Part shown: positions 8,023 to 16,984 of the stretch, piece after piece
Layout of the letters: every line of letters starts with the position of its first letter
Numbering within the stretch: position 1 is the first letter of the stretch
From: Paenibacillus elgii NBRC 100335
GTDB taxonomy: Bacteria > Bacillota > Bacilli > Paenibacillales > NBRC-103111
Direction: 5' to 3'
DNA: 64,000 bases
NCBI RefSeq assembly: GCF_004000865.1
Contig: NZ_BIMB01000002.1
Location: 228,693 to 292,692, forward strand
The notes under the pieces: generated by a model
Database searches by the model: none
What the model was told of the DNA's origin: nothing
What the model saw: only the letters and a program-made list of their open reading frames with translations
Made by a program: the position numbers and the translations under genes

Positions 8023-8087
8023 ATCATATCTCCCTCGGAGACAGGTTGCATGAAGGTTTGATTAAGGTCACATGAAGGATTCATGAA
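8023..8087 (-). promoter_or_regulatory. Four tandem 11-bp repeats upstream of trxB, with -10 box
   Basis: Read on the minus strand, 8087-8044 consists of exactly four contiguous 11-base units with consensus TTCATGnAACC (the third unit is the weakest, TTAATCAAACC). The proximal unit covers where the -35 box would be; TATGAT (8028-8023) is the likely -10 and no good -35 sequence is present. Direct repeats of 11 bp that replace the -35 box are the hallmark of OmpR/PhoB-PhoP-type activator sites. Confidence 0.6.
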
Positions 8088-8090
8088 GAA

Positions 8091-8126
8091 AGCGCGAGCG
8101 ACGGAGATCTTCCTCCGCCAAGCGCT
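8091..8126 (-). terminator. Terminator at the end of the peptide operon
   Basis: Two-step stem on the minus strand, AGCGC...CGGAG / CTCCG...GCGCT, followed by TTCTTC. It begins within the stop codon of the S9 peptidase gene. Confidence 0.55.
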
Positions 8127-9945
8127 ATGCTTCAAGATATTCCCGGAAAAAGCGGACAATTTCCGTATTCATCGCGATGTGATTTTCCATTTTCTCCGTT
8201 TGATGCCCTTCGTCCTCGAAAATAACCAGCTTCGCTTCTTGACCGCGGGCCTGCATGTCCGAATACAGCTGCTCGGCCTCGCTGACCGGAACGCGCGTAT
8301 CGTTGCGGCCGTGGAAAATGAGCAGCGGCACCTTGATCTTCTGCGAATGGTTGAGCGGGGCGATCTCCTCGAAGAAGTCCGAATCGTCCGCCAGTGTGCC
8401 GTATTCCGCTTCGCGCAGCGCCCTGCGCCATTCCCCGGTGTTTTCCAGAAACGTGCGGAAATGCGAGATGCCGACGATGTCCACCCCGGCCGCCCATAAA
8501 TCCGGGTAATGGGTCAGCGCGGCCAGCACCATAAATCCGCCGTAGCTTCGCCCCATAACGCCGATTTTGCCGGTGTCAACCGTCGCGAAACGGCTCAAAT
8601 CCTTCACCATCCATGCCAGATCGGCCACCGCATCCATCCGTTTTCTCGCGTTGTCGAGGTTCAGATACGTTTTGCCGTAGCCCATACTGCCGCGCACGTT
8701 GGGCGTCACGACGTTAAAGCCTTGCCCGACCAAATATTGAATGACCGGGTGAAATTCGAACCGGATCTGCGATTCCGGCCCGCCATGCACGTACACCACC
8801 GTAGGCGCGGGACCGCTTTCCTCCGTCTGTCCGGCGCTCCCGGCCGGCCGGTAATAAAAGTACGGCACCTCCACCCCGTCAAACGAACGGAACGTGCACA
8901 GCTCGGCCTCCTGCCACAGATGCTCAATCGTCTCCGATCTGCCGAACGAGGTGAGCCGCCGGAGCGTCTCGTCCTTCAACCCGTAGCGCCAGATGTCCCC
9001 CGGCAGCACCGGGCTTTTCAGCGCGAAAATGAGCTCGTCGTCATTCAGCCACGACAGCGATGAAATCACGCCGCGCGGCAGCTCCACCGCTGTGGAATGT
9101 CCGCCTTCCACCTCATACAGGTATAGCGCGGAAATGCCGCCTTCGTTCACGGTATACGCGATCCGGCTGCCGTCCGGCGAAAGTTTCGCCGCCTCGATAT
9201 CCCACGCCGGGACATGGACGAGCAGCTCCGCTCCCGCCCGCTCAGGGGAAAAGCGGTACAGCGCCATCGTGTTCTCGGCCGCATTGCTCACCAGATACCC
9301 CGTGCCGTCCTTCGCCAGCTGCACCGAAGCGTAATCGCCCGCCCCCGGCACGCCGATCTCCCGGATCGCGCCGCTGCGCAGATCAAGCACGTGCAGCGAC
9401 TGGACCACATTCGTCACATCGGCCAAAATCAACAAGCCGCTGCCGTCCGGCAGCCAGCAGAGCGGTACGCACCGGCCCTCGTGCCGGTAAACCTCCTTGA
9501 CCTGCTTCGTCTCGACGTCCTGCACGAAAACATCGAACAGCCCGGGACCCCGGCGGTTGCTTGAAAATGCGATTTTCCGTCCGCAGGGAGACCAGTCTCC
9601 GACATTGTGAAAATGCTGCGGGGACACCGTCAGCTCCTGCACGTCCAACGTGTCGTTGTCCAGCACGTAAAGCTGCTGCTTCTCGTTCCCTTTATGATCC
9701 ATCCCAATAACCGTCCGGGAGCCGCACGGAGAATGCTTGGCTTCCACGACCCGGTCGGGCAGCTGGATGACCTGCTCGCAGCGGTTCGTCGCCGCCTCCC
9801 AGCTCCACAGCTGAGGCAGACCGGTTTTCTTAGTCAAAAACGTAACTCGGCCGCGCCCCGGAACCACTTGCGGCTGGGAGGCAGACAGTACGGTAAGATA
9901 CGCGTGCAGCTTATCGTTTTGCTCGGTCAAAGCTTTCGATTCCAT
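8125..9945 (-). CDS. S9-family (prolyl oligopeptidase / acylaminoacyl type) serine peptidase
   Basis: 606 residues. Residues about 1-345 hold the degenerate beta-propeller (repeated SPDG/SPCG blades such as KLSPDGSRIAYTVNE and WSPCGRKIAFSSN) that filters substrates by size; about 360-606 is the alpha/beta-hydrolase domain. Catalytic triad: Ser in GRSYGGFM, Asp in HGRNDTRVP, His in EDEGHQTEK. No signal peptide, so it acts on short peptides in the cytoplasm. AAAGGAG is 10 bases before the ATG, and only 15 bases separate it from the ATPase gene upstream, so it is the last gene of the peptide-uptake operon. This fits a role in hydrolysing imported peptides. Confidence 0.92.
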   Translation of the reverse strand: MESKALTEQNDKLHAYLTVLSASQPQVVPGRGRVTFLTKKTGLPQLWSWEAATNRCEQVIQLPDRVVEAKHSPCGSRTVIGMDHKGNEKQQLYVLDNDTLDVQELTVSPQHFHNVGDWSPCGRKIAFSSNRRGPGLFDVFVQDVETKQVKEVYRHEGRCVPLCWLPDGSGLLILADVTNVVQSLHVLDLRSGAIREIGVPGAGDYASVQLAKDGTGYLVSNAAENTMALYRFSPERAGAELLVHVPAWDIEAAKLSPDGSRIAYTVNEGGISALYLYEVEGGHSTAVELPRGVISSLSWLNDDELIFALKSPVLPGDIWRYGLKDETLRRLTSFGRSETIEHLWQEAELCTFRSFDGVEVPYFYYRPAGSAGQTEESGPAPTVVYVHGGPESQIRFEFHPVIQYLVGQGFNVVTPNVRGSMGYGKTYLNLDNARKRMDAVADLAWMVKDLSRFATVDTGKIGVMGRSYGGFMVLAALTHYPDLWAAGVDIVGISHFRTFLENTGEWRRALREAEYGTLADDSDFFEEIAPLNHSQKIKVPLLIFHGRNDTRVPVSEAEQLYSDMQARGQEAKLVIFEDEGHQTEKMENHIAMNTEIVRFFREYLEA

Positions 9946-9960
9946 CGGTTGGTCGCTCCT

Positions 9961-10938
9961 TTATAGCGGAAAATGGCAAGCCGTCAAATGGCCGTCCGCT
10001 TGCCGCTCCAAGGCAGGCGGCGCGCTGCGGCAAATGTCCTGCGCGTAAGGGCAGCGCGTATGAAAGCTGCACCCCTTCGGAGGGTTCGCCGGATTGGGCA
10101 GATCACCCTGCAGAATGATGCGCTCCTTCCGCTGCGTCGGATCGGGCACCGGAACGGCCGATAGCAGCGCTTGCGTATACGGATGGCGGGGGTGCGCGAA
10201 CAAGGAATCGCGGTCCGCCAGCTCGACGATTTTGCCCAAGTACATGACGGCGATGCGGTCGCTGATGTGCTTGACCGCCGGCAGCCCGTGGGCGATGAAA
10301 ATATAAGTCAGCTTGAGTTCCTTTTGCAGCTTCTTGAGCAGGTTCAAAATTTGCGACTGGATCGACACGTCCAGCGCGGACACCGCCTCGTCGCACACGA
10401 TCAGGCTCGGATTCAGCGCGAGCGCCCGGGCAATTCCGATGCGCTGCCTCTGGCCGCCGCTGAATTCGTGGGGATGCCGCGACATATGATGCTCGTCCAG
10501 GCCGACCAGCCGCAGCAGCTCGACGACCCGCTCCTTCAAGGCCGCGCCTTTGTACAGGCCGTGCACCTCCAGCGGCTCGGCGACGATATCCTCGACCTTC
10601 ATTCTCGGGTTTAGCGACGAGTATGGGTCCTGGAAAATGATTTGCAGATGGCGGCGCACCTTGCGCACGTCCTCTTTGCCGAGCGCCGTCAAGTTGCGGC
10701 CCTCGAACCAGACTTCGCCTGCCGTCGGCTCCAGCAGCTGCAAAATAAGCTGACCCGCCGTCGACTTCCCGCACCCGGACTCGCCCACGATCCCAAGCGT
10801 CTCCCCTCGGTTCACGGTAAAGTCGAGGCCGTCTACGGCATGCACAACCCCTTTTTGCCGGGAAAACAAGCCTTGCTTGTACGGAAAATGCTTTTTTAAC
10901 CCTTTAACTTCCAATAGTAGCTGGCTCGTTTGGCTCAT
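9961..10938 (-). CDS. Di-/oligopeptide ABC transporter ATPase, OppF/DppF type
   Basis: 325 residues. Walker [11 protein letters not shown]-loop, signature SGGQRQRIG, Walker [13 protein letters not shown], and the C-terminal oligopeptide-transporter extension (about 235-320) with the [14 protein letters not shown] cysteine cluster typical of OppD/OppF. It pairs with the ATPase gene just upstream to power peptide import. AAGGAG lies 9 bases before the ATG and the gap to the upstream gene is 6 bases. Confidence 0.93.
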   Translation of the reverse strand: MSQTSQLLLEVKGLKKHFPYKQGLFSRQKGVVHAVDGLDFTVNRGETLGIVGESGCGKSTAGQLILQLLEPTAGEVWFEGRNLTALGKEDVRKVRRHLQIIFQDPYSSLNPRMKVEDIVAEPLEVHGLYKGAALKERVVELLRLVGLDEHHMSRHPHEFSGGQRQRIGIARALALNPSLIVCDEAVSALDVSIQSQILNLLKKLQKELKLTYIFIAHGLPAVKHISDRIAVMYLGKIVELADRDSLFAHPRHPYTQALLSAVPVPDPTQRKERIILQGDLPNPANPPKGCSFHTRCPYAQDICRSAPPALERQADGHLTACHFPL

Positions 10939-10944
10939 GTCAAA

Positions 10945-11919
10945 TCACTCCTTACTGTAGAAGCAGCGCGCCCAATGGCCCGCGGCAACCGGTTCGAGCA
11001 TCGGAACGTTGGACTTGCAGTGCTCGGTTGCGACAGGGCAGCGCGGGTGGAACGCGCAGCCGCCCGGCATGTTCAGCGGATTGGGCACCGAGCCGTAGAT
11101 GGAGTCCAGCTCTTCACGCTGCTCGTCAAGCTTCGGCAGCGAGCCGAGCAATCCTTTCGTATACGGGTGCCTCGGACGGGCGAACAGCTCGAACACGTCC
11201 GCTTCCTCCACGACCTCGCCGGCATACATCACGACGACCCGGTCGGCCATTTCCGCGACAACACCGAGATCGTGAGTGATCAGCACGACGCCCGTATCCC
11301 GGTCCTTGCTCAAGCCTTTGAGCAGCTCCAGAATTTGCGCCTGAATCGTCACGTCGAGCGCGGTCGTCGGCTCGTCGGCGATCAGCAGCGCCGGATTGCA
11401 GGCCAGCGCCATCGCGATCATGACACGCTGCCGCATGCCGCCGGAGAGCTGATGCGGGAAATAATCGACGACTTTGTCCGCCCGCGGGATGCCGACGCTC
11501 TCCAGCATGGCGATGCTTTTCGCTCTTGCCTGCTTTTTGTCCGCGTTCTGGTGATTGCGAAACACCTCGCCCAGCTGATTCCCGATCGTGAACACCGGAT
11601 TCAAGGACGTCATCGGCTCCTGAAAAATCATTGAGAGCTTGTTGCCTCTGAGCTTGCGCATTTCTTTATGGCTTTTGCCGAGCAGGTTCTCGCCTTCCAG
11701 CAGGATCTCCCCGCCGACCACTTTGCCCGGCGGAGCAACGAGACCCATAATGGACAGGGACGTGACGCTTTTCCCACAGCCGGATTCGCCGACGATGGCG
11801 AGCGTCTCCCCTTTCGATACCGTGAACGAAACCCCGTTGACGGAAGCGACGACGCCTCCCTCGGTTTTGAAATGGGTTTTCAGGTTTTTAACTTCCAGCA
11901 GTGGCGCCAAAGGGTTCAC
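10945..11919 (-). CDS. Di-/oligopeptide ABC transporter ATPase, OppD/DppD type
   Basis: 324 residues. Walker [10 protein letters not shown], signature [15 protein letters not shown], Walker [13 protein letters not shown], and the C-terminal extension [14 protein letters not shown]. The first codon is GTG at 11919 with only a weak ribosome site, so expression may depend on translation of the permease gene ending 28 bases upstream. Partner of the OppF-type ATPase. Confidence 0.92.
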   Translation of the reverse strand: MNPLAPLLEVKNLKTHFKTEGGVVASVNGVSFTVSKGETLAIVGESGCGKSVTSLSIMGLVAPPGKVVGGEILLEGENLLGKSHKEMRKLRGNKLSMIFQEPMTSLNPVFTIGNQLGEVFRNHQNADKKQARAKSIAMLESVGIPRADKVVDYFPHQLSGGMRQRVMIAMALACNPALLIADEPTTALDVTIQAQILELLKGLSKDRDTGVVLITHDLGVVAEMADRVVVMYAGEVVEEADVFELFARPRHPYTKGLLGSLPKLDEQREELDSIYGSVPNPLNMPGGCAFHPRCPVATEHCKSNVPMLEPVAAGHWARCFYSKE

Positions 11920-11947
11920 CTCGATTTATGTCGTGTACATCCGCGAA

Positions 11948-12874
11948 TTAAGATTCTTTCGTTTTCATTCGCGGGTCCAATATATCGCGCAGCCAGTCGC
12001 CGAGGAAAATGATCCCCAGCACGGTAATCGTAATGGCGATGCCGGGGAACGTCGCGACCCACCAGCTGGTGGCCAGATATTGTCTGCCGTCGCTCAGCAT
12101 GCCGCCCCACGTAACGGTCGGCGGCTGAATGCCCAAGCCGAGAAAGCTTAAAGAAGCTTCCAATATAATAGTGGTGGCGATGCTCAGCGTGGACACGACG
12201 ATGAATGACGATACGACGTTGGGCAGAATATGCTTAAAAATAATCCGTACGTCGCGCGAGCCGACGGCGCGGGCCGCTCGCACGTAATCGCGCTCCTTGA
12301 CGCTGAGCACTTCCCCGCGGATAATGCGCGCGTACTTGACCCAGTTGGTGACCCCAAGCACGAAAATGAGCGAGAACAAGCCAGGACCGAGCACCGCAAG
12401 AATCACGAGCATGAATAAAATATTCGGGATCGCCAGGAAGGCGTCGACGATCCGCATAATGATCCGGTCGGTCCAGCCTCCGTAATATCCCGAGACCAGC
12501 CCCAGGATCACGCCGATCGTTCCGGCGACGGCCACAGCGCATACGCCGACGAGCAGCGAGATTTGCGAGCCGTAGATGATGCGGCTGAGGACGTCGCGCC
12601 CCAAATTGTCCGTGCCGAGAGGATGATCCGCCGTGCCTTTCGCCATCCACATCGGAGGCAGCAGCCGCTTGGCCGCACTCGTCTTGGCAGGATCGTGCGG
12701 AGCCACGGCGCCCGCAAAAACCGCCATGAACAAGACCGCAACGACGATGATAAATCCGATGGTGCCCGTCTTGCTCTTCAGCAGCGAACGGACGATGCGC
12801 GCCGCCTTGCCGGGACGCTTCGATGCGGATGCTGCGCCGACCTGTCCGCTTTGCGCTTCTATCGATACGCTCAT
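11948..12874 (-). CDS. Peptide ABC transporter permease, DppC type
   Basis: 308 residues with six predicted transmembrane helices. It has the long N-terminal cytoplasmic tail and first helix of DppC/OppC proteins, the HPLGTDNLGRDVLSRIIYGS motif, and the EAA loop EVLSVKERDYVRAARAVGSRDVRIIFKHILPN that docks on the ATPase. AGGAGG is 11 bases before the ATG; 21 bases separate it from the DppB-type gene. Confidence 0.93.
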   Translation of the reverse strand: MSVSIEAQSGQVGAASASKRPGKAARIVRSLLKSKTGTIGFIIVVAVLFMAVFAGAVAPHDPAKTSAAKRLLPPMWMAKGTADHPLGTDNLGRDVLSRIIYGSQISLLVGVCAVAVAGTIGVILGLVSGYYGGWTDRIIMRIVDAFLAIPNILFMLVILAVLGPGLFSLIFVLGVTNWVKYARIIRGEVLSVKERDYVRAARAVGSRDVRIIFKHILPNVVSSFIVVSTLSIATTIILEASLSFLGLGIQPPTVTWGGMLSDGRQYLATSWWVATFPGIAITITVLGIIFLGDWLRDILDPRMKTKES

Positions 12875-12895
12875 GTGTGCGCTCGCCTCCTGCGT

Positions 12896-13813
12896 TTAAT
12901 TGAATTTGATGCGCGGATCCAGCAGCCGGTAGACGAGGTCCGCGAGCATGTTGCTGAGAATGACCAGGAACGCGATGACGAACACCGCAGCCTGCACGAT
13001 TGCCATATCCCGGGTATTGACCGCTTGAATAATAAGCTGCCCCATGCCGGGCCACGCATAGATCGTCTCTGTAATGAGCGCCCCGCTGATCAGCGTGGAA
13101 ATTTGCAGCGCCATAATCGTGACGACCGGAATGAGCGAGTTGCGGAACGCATGCTTGTAAATGACAAGCTTCTCGGCTACGCCCTTGCTGCGGGCGGTTC
13201 GAATGTAATCCTGTCCCAGGATTTCCAGCATACTGGAACGGATCAAACGCGTCATTTCGGCGGCGATCCCCGTGCCGAGCGTCACCGCGGGCAGGACCAG
13301 ATGCAGCAGCGTGCCGCGGCCGGACACCGGGAACATCCCCAAATTCACTGAGAAGAGCAGAATAAACATAATGCCGAGCCAAAAATGCGGCATCGCCTTA
13401 CCGAGCACCGCCGCTCCGGTAGCGAACACGTCCCAGAACGAATTGCGCTTGGTCGCCGAAATAATGCCGAGCGGAATGGCGATGACCGTCGCGACAAGCA
13501 TCGCCGCAGCCGCAAGCTCGAACGTCGCCGGCAGCCGGTCCAGCACGATCGGCAGCGCAGGCTGGTGGTAGCGGAACGAATTGCCGAAGTCCCCTTGCAC
13601 CAATTGCGCCATAAATTTGAAATATTGAACGTACAGCGGCTGGTCCAAGCCGAGCGCCACGGTCAGCGCCCTGCGGTCTTCGTCCGTCGCCGTGTCCGGA
13701 AGCATCAGCGTGACCGGATCCCCGGAGACGTGAACGAGCAGGAACACGATCAGGGAGATCAGAAACAGCACGGGGATGAACTGCATAATCGACTTTACGA
13801 AAAATTGCCTCAC
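12896..13813 (-). CDS. Peptide ABC transporter permease, DppB type
   Basis: 305 residues with six predicted transmembrane helices. It carries the DppB signature ALGLDQPLYVQYFKF, the EAA loop EILGQDYIRTARSKGVAEKLVIYKHAFRNSL, and the C-terminal LADLVYRLLDPRI. GTG at 13813 is taken as start because GGGAGG lies 6 bases upstream and the first helix begins right after it; a longer reading from 13876 would cover the upstream hairpin. Forms the channel with the DppC-type protein. Confidence 0.92.
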   Translation of the reverse strand: MRQFFVKSIMQFIPVLFLISLIVFLLVHVSGDPVTLMLPDTATDEDRRALTVALGLDQPLYVQYFKFMAQLVQGDFGNSFRYHQPALPIVLDRLPATFELAAAAMLVATVIAIPLGIISATKRNSFWDVFATGAAVLGKAMPHFWLGIMFILLFSVNLGMFPVSGRGTLLHLVLPAVTLGTGIAAEMTRLIRSSMLEILGQDYIRTARSKGVAEKLVIYKHAFRNSLIPVVTIMALQISTLISGALITETIYAWPGMGQLIIQAVNTRDMAIVQAAVFVIAFLVILSNMLADLVYRLLDPRIKFN

Positions 13814-13846
13814 GGTGTACCTCCCAAGGACAGGATGGAATGACAA

Positions 13847-13869
13847 AGGGGTCTGCGACTGAGACCCCT
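13847..13869 (-). terminator. Intra-operon hairpin (attenuator) between binding-protein and permease genes
   Basis: Perfect 8-bp stem AGGGGTCT-N7-AGACCCCT, 18 bases after the binding-protein stop codon, followed by only a TTTG. It probably causes partial termination or protects the 3' end of the upstream message, so that binding protein is made in excess over the membrane parts. Confidence 0.65.
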
Positions 13870-13887
13870 CGAACAAGTTAGGTTAGC

Positions 13888-15426
13888 CTACTTCAAAATA
13901 ATTTCGTCCGCATATGTGATTTCGTCGATTCTCGGAGTAAATTCTATGCGTTTGTTGATGCCGTAGTTCGCGCTCAATTGCAGCAATGGAATTTGCGGAC
14001 GGTCCTTGGCCAAAATGTCCTGCACCTGCTGGAACTGCTTCTCCCGTTCCTGGGCGTTCATATTTTTCTCCGCGTCGCTCAGCAGCTTCATCACTTCGGG
14101 ATTGTTGTACCCTGTATCCGGTTTCAGACGCTTGTACAGCAGCGCAGCGTCGAACATCGAGTTGGAATACGCGACAAGGAACATATCGCCGGTCGTGCCG
14201 GCATTGCGTTTTTCGTTGAATTTGCTCGATTCCAAAATTTCCATCTTCACCTTAATACCGACCTCTTCAAGCATCGCCGCGATCAGCTCCGACGTTTCCT
14301 TATCCTTGAGCGACTTGCCAACCGAGCCGGTAAAGTTGATCGTAAGACCGCTTTCGTGGCCGGCTTCCTTCAGCAATTGTTTGGCGCGCTCGGGATTGTA
14401 ATTCGACTTGCCGAACAAATCCGGCTTCGCTCCGAAGATGCCCGGGATAATCGGCGTCAGCGTTTCTTTGCCGTCGCCTTCGAACAGGCTGTCGATAATC
14501 GCTTTTTTATTGATCGCCAGATCGATGGCCTCGCGCACGCGCGGATCGGCCGTCGGGCCGCTGGTTGTGCGCAGCGACAGCAGCATGACGCGTGTCGTCG
14601 GACCGCTGATCGTCTGGGTCGAGTTGACATTGTTAATCCGTTTCATATCGGTCGGCGGAATCTGCACCGCGATGTCGACCCCGTCGGTCAGCAGCTCGGA
14701 GACCCGTGTCGCTTCCTCCGGAATCGAGCGGAACACCAGCTTGTCCCATTTCCCTTTTTCGCCGAAATAATCGTCGTTTTTCACCAGAACGACGCGGTCG
14801 TCACGAATCCATTCGGAGAATTTGTACGGGCCGGTGCCTACAGGCTTTTTCAGAAACTCGTCCCAGCCTTTTTCCTGAATATATTTGGACGGCAGCATGC
14901 TGGAGCCGAGGCGGGACAGACGCGACAGCAGAACGGGCTCCGCTTCGTGGGTAATGACGTCGGCCGTCAGGTCGTCGACCACCTTCACTTCTTTGATCTG
15001 CTTGTAGTTGCCGTTCTCCACCAGCTTGGCGTCTTGGGCGACGCGCTCCAGCGAAAACTTCACGTCGGCCGCCGTAAACGGATCGCCGTTCTGGAATTTG
15101 ACGCCCGGACGCAATTTGAACCGCCAGGTGGTCGGGTTCACATTTTCCCACGATACGGCCAGATCGGGCTGAAACTTGCCTTCCCGGTCCCGCTTGACCA
15201 AATAGTTGAACATGTTGACGTGAACCGACTCCGTGCTCGTAAAGCCGTGGTTGTGGACGTCGAAGCCGAGAATGTCGCCACTTCGGGCGATGGTCAGCAC
15301 TTTTTCCTTCGCTTGCCCGCTTCCCTGCTGCCCGCCTGCACCCGCCGCATCCGGTTTGCCACAGCCGGTAAGGCCAACCGACAAAGCGAGAACCAAGGCC
15401 AAGCTGATGGATGTAAACCTTTTCAT
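13888..15426 (-). CDS. Peptide-binding lipoprotein of an ABC transporter (SBP_bac_5)
   Basis: 512 residues. Lipoprotein signal MKRFTSISLALVLALSVGLTGCG, lipobox LTGC with the cysteine at about 21. The rest is the cluster C / SBP_bac_5 fold: VHVNMFNYLVKRDREGKFQPDLAVSWE, the TWRFKLRPGVKFQNGDPFTAADVKFSLER signature and VGTGPYKFSEW. It captures di- or oligopeptides outside the membrane. GGGGG lies 9 bases before the ATG; a longer in-frame reading would overlap the upstream gene and is rejected. Second gene of the operon. Confidence 0.93.
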   Translation of the reverse strand: MKRFTSISLALVLALSVGLTGCGKPDAAGAGGQQGSGQAKEKVLTIARSGDILGFDVHNHGFTSTESVHVNMFNYLVKRDREGKFQPDLAVSWENVNPTTWRFKLRPGVKFQNGDPFTAADVKFSLERVAQDAKLVENGNYKQIKEVKVVDDLTADVITHEAEPVLLSRLSRLGSSMLPSKYIQEKGWDEFLKKPVGTGPYKFSEWIRDDRVVLVKNDDYFGEKGKWDKLVFRSIPEEATRVSELLTDGVDIAVQIPPTDMKRINNVNSTQTISGPTTRVMLLSLRTTSGPTADPRVREAIDLAINKKAIIDSLFEGDGKETLTPIIPGIFGAKPDLFGKSNYNPERAKQLLKEAGHESGLTINFTGSVGKSLKDKETSELIAAMLEEVGIKVKMEILESSKFNEKRNAGTTGDMFLVAYSNSMFDAALLYKRLKPDTGYNNPEVMKLLSDAEKNMNAQEREKQFQQVQDILAKDRPQIPLLQLSANYGINKRIEFTPRIDEITYADEIILK

Positions 15427-15448
15427 AAATGTGTGTCCCCCTTCAGGA

Positions 15449-16798
15449 TTACTCTTGGATGGCAAAGTCTTCGATAATGGCCGCGATATGCTTGATGCCT
15501 TGGATATAATCGTCGACCGTGATATTTTCATTCGGGGCATGGTTATTCGAAGCAAAATGCCCGACCCCGACGGAAACCGCAGGAATGCCGATGCGCTGGC
15601 ACATAATGTACATCGGGCCGGTCGCGGGCGACATCGGCTTCAGCGTCGGCTCCGTCCCGTAGACCTGCTTGGCCGTCCGGACGACCGACCGCGCCAGAGC
15701 GTTATCGAGCGGCGTACGGGCCGGATACGTCATCGTATACGGAATCGCTTCGATATCGGCGAAGCCGTGCTCGTCCAAGTGCCGGCGTAAAAGCCGGAAT
15801 ATATCGAACGGGTCCTGATCGGGCACGAGACGAAAATCCAGCTTCACTCTCGCTTCGGACGGCAGAACCGTTTTCTTGCCCTGGCCGGTATAGCCCGATT
15901 GAAACCCGCACACGGTACAGGTCGGCTGGTAAATCAGCTTTTCTTTCAGCGGCAGACCGGACAGCCCAAGGACGAACGAGTCCAGACCAAACTTCTCCAA
16001 AGTGCTTTCTTCGTCGTAATCCATTTGCCGGAGCACTTCGATGTCCGTTTCAGACAAGGCAGCCACCTTATCGTAAAAGCCTTTGATATGTATGCGTTCG
16101 TCGGGCGTTTTGAGCGTGTTCAGGGCCCAGATTAACCGCCAGGCCGGATTTTCGATGACGGCGGCATGCGAGGAATGCATCTCCGTATTCGCCCCCCGGC
16201 ACACAAGCTCGACGTAGCACATGCCCTTCACCCCGAAGCTGGCCTGCAGGCTGCCGTCCGCGTTCTTGTAGCCGAACTCCCAGATGCAGCCGTCCGCTTG
16301 CACAAGCTCCCTGTGCGCGTCGACGAATTCGCGGAGATGCAGGCTGCCGATCTCTTCTTCGCCCTCAATAACGAACTTCACGTTCAGCGGAAGCCCGCCC
16401 CGCACTGCCGAATAGGCATGCACCGCAGCGAGCCGGGCGGTCAGATTGCCTTTGTTGTCTGCGACCCCCCGGGCATAGATGCGTCCGTCCCGGATTTCGG
16501 CGGCAAAAGGCGGCGAGTCCCACAGCTCCACCGGGTCTTCCGGCTGCACGTCGTAGTGGTTATAAAAAGAGAGCGTTTTCTTTTTATCGTTTGCAAACTC
16601 GCCGTAGACGACCGGGTAACCGGAAGTGTCGATCCGTTTCGCGTGGCCGCCAATCTCCTGGATCAGCCCCTCCACCATCTTCGCGGTCTCCGCCATTCCC
16701 CGGCTTTGCGCCGCAACGCTCGGCTGGCGGCATAACGCCTGCAGCCAGCGGATATACTCGTCCCGGTGCCGCTCGATATAGTCAAAGACGTCCTGCAA
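15449..16798 (-). CDS. M20-family dipeptidase
   Basis: 449 residues, dizinc M20A/DapE-CNDP-like. Metal and catalytic motifs: NHYDVQPEDP (His), RGVADNKGNL (bridging Asp), EGEEEIGS (catalytic and metal Glu), and the last His in NNHAPNENI. The lid domain covers about 185-300. No signal peptide, so it works in the cytoplasm. The start is TTG at 16798 with GGGGGTGG 6 bases upstream. It is the first gene of the peptide operon, directly behind an operator-containing promoter; cleaving the imported dipeptides is the obvious job. Confidence 0.9.
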   Translation of the reverse strand: MQDVFDYIERHRDEYIRWLQALCRQPSVAAQSRGMAETAKMVEGLIQEIGGHAKRIDTSGYPVVYGEFANDKKKTLSFYNHYDVQPEDPVELWDSPPFAAEIRDGRIYARGVADNKGNLTARLAAVHAYSAVRGGLPLNVKFVIEGEEEIGSLHLREFVDAHRELVQADGCIWEFGYKNADGSLQASFGVKGMCYVELVCRGANTEMHSSHAAVIENPAWRLIWALNTLKTPDERIHIKGFYDKVAALSETDIEVLRQMDYDEESTLEKFGLDSFVLGLSGLPLKEKLIYQPTCTVCGFQSGYTGQGKKTVLPSEARVKLDFRLVPDQDPFDIFRLLRRHLDEHGFADIEAIPYTMTYPARTPLDNALARSVVRTAKQVYGTEPTLKPMSPATGPMYIMCQRIGIPAVSVGVGHFASNNHAPNENITVDDYIQGIKHIAAIIEDFAIQE

Positions 16799-16826
16799 GA
16801 ATAACCACCCCCGATTTAGTGGAAAA

Positions 16827-16880
16827 ATTCCCTTAATAGTCCCTTAATAAACTATAAAACATGTGCTATGATAGTGTCAA
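16827..16880 (-). promoter_or_regulatory. Promoter and operator of the peptide operon
   Basis: Minus strand: TTGACA (16880-16875), 18 bases, TATAGT (16856-16851), then a tandem TATTAAGGGA repeat (16850-16827) over the expected start of transcription. The core GGGACTATTAAGGGAAT recurs, with one insertion and one deletion, at 19780-19799 in front of the AbgA-like gene. A site just after the -10 box suggests repression. The divergent winged-helix regulator at 16985 is the natural candidate for the binding protein (inference). Confidence 0.65.
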
Positions 16881-16984
16881 CAAATAATAATCGATCCGGA
16901 CCCGCATTTCAGAAGGATTTTTACAGGCTGCTCCGAACTTGGAATAGGTCCGGCATTTTACATTCGGAAAGGACATCAAACGAT

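Noticed and set aside
12234..13382. 382-codon frame overlapping two permease genes in another frame of the same strand
   Set aside because: Both permeases are certain from their EAA loops; this frame is an Arg-rich shadow crossing the gene boundary.
13978..15477. Open frame of about 500 codons antisense to the peptide-binding lipoprotein gene
   Set aside because: High-GC shadow of a strongly conserved gene; the product is rich in Arg, His and Gln with no domain.
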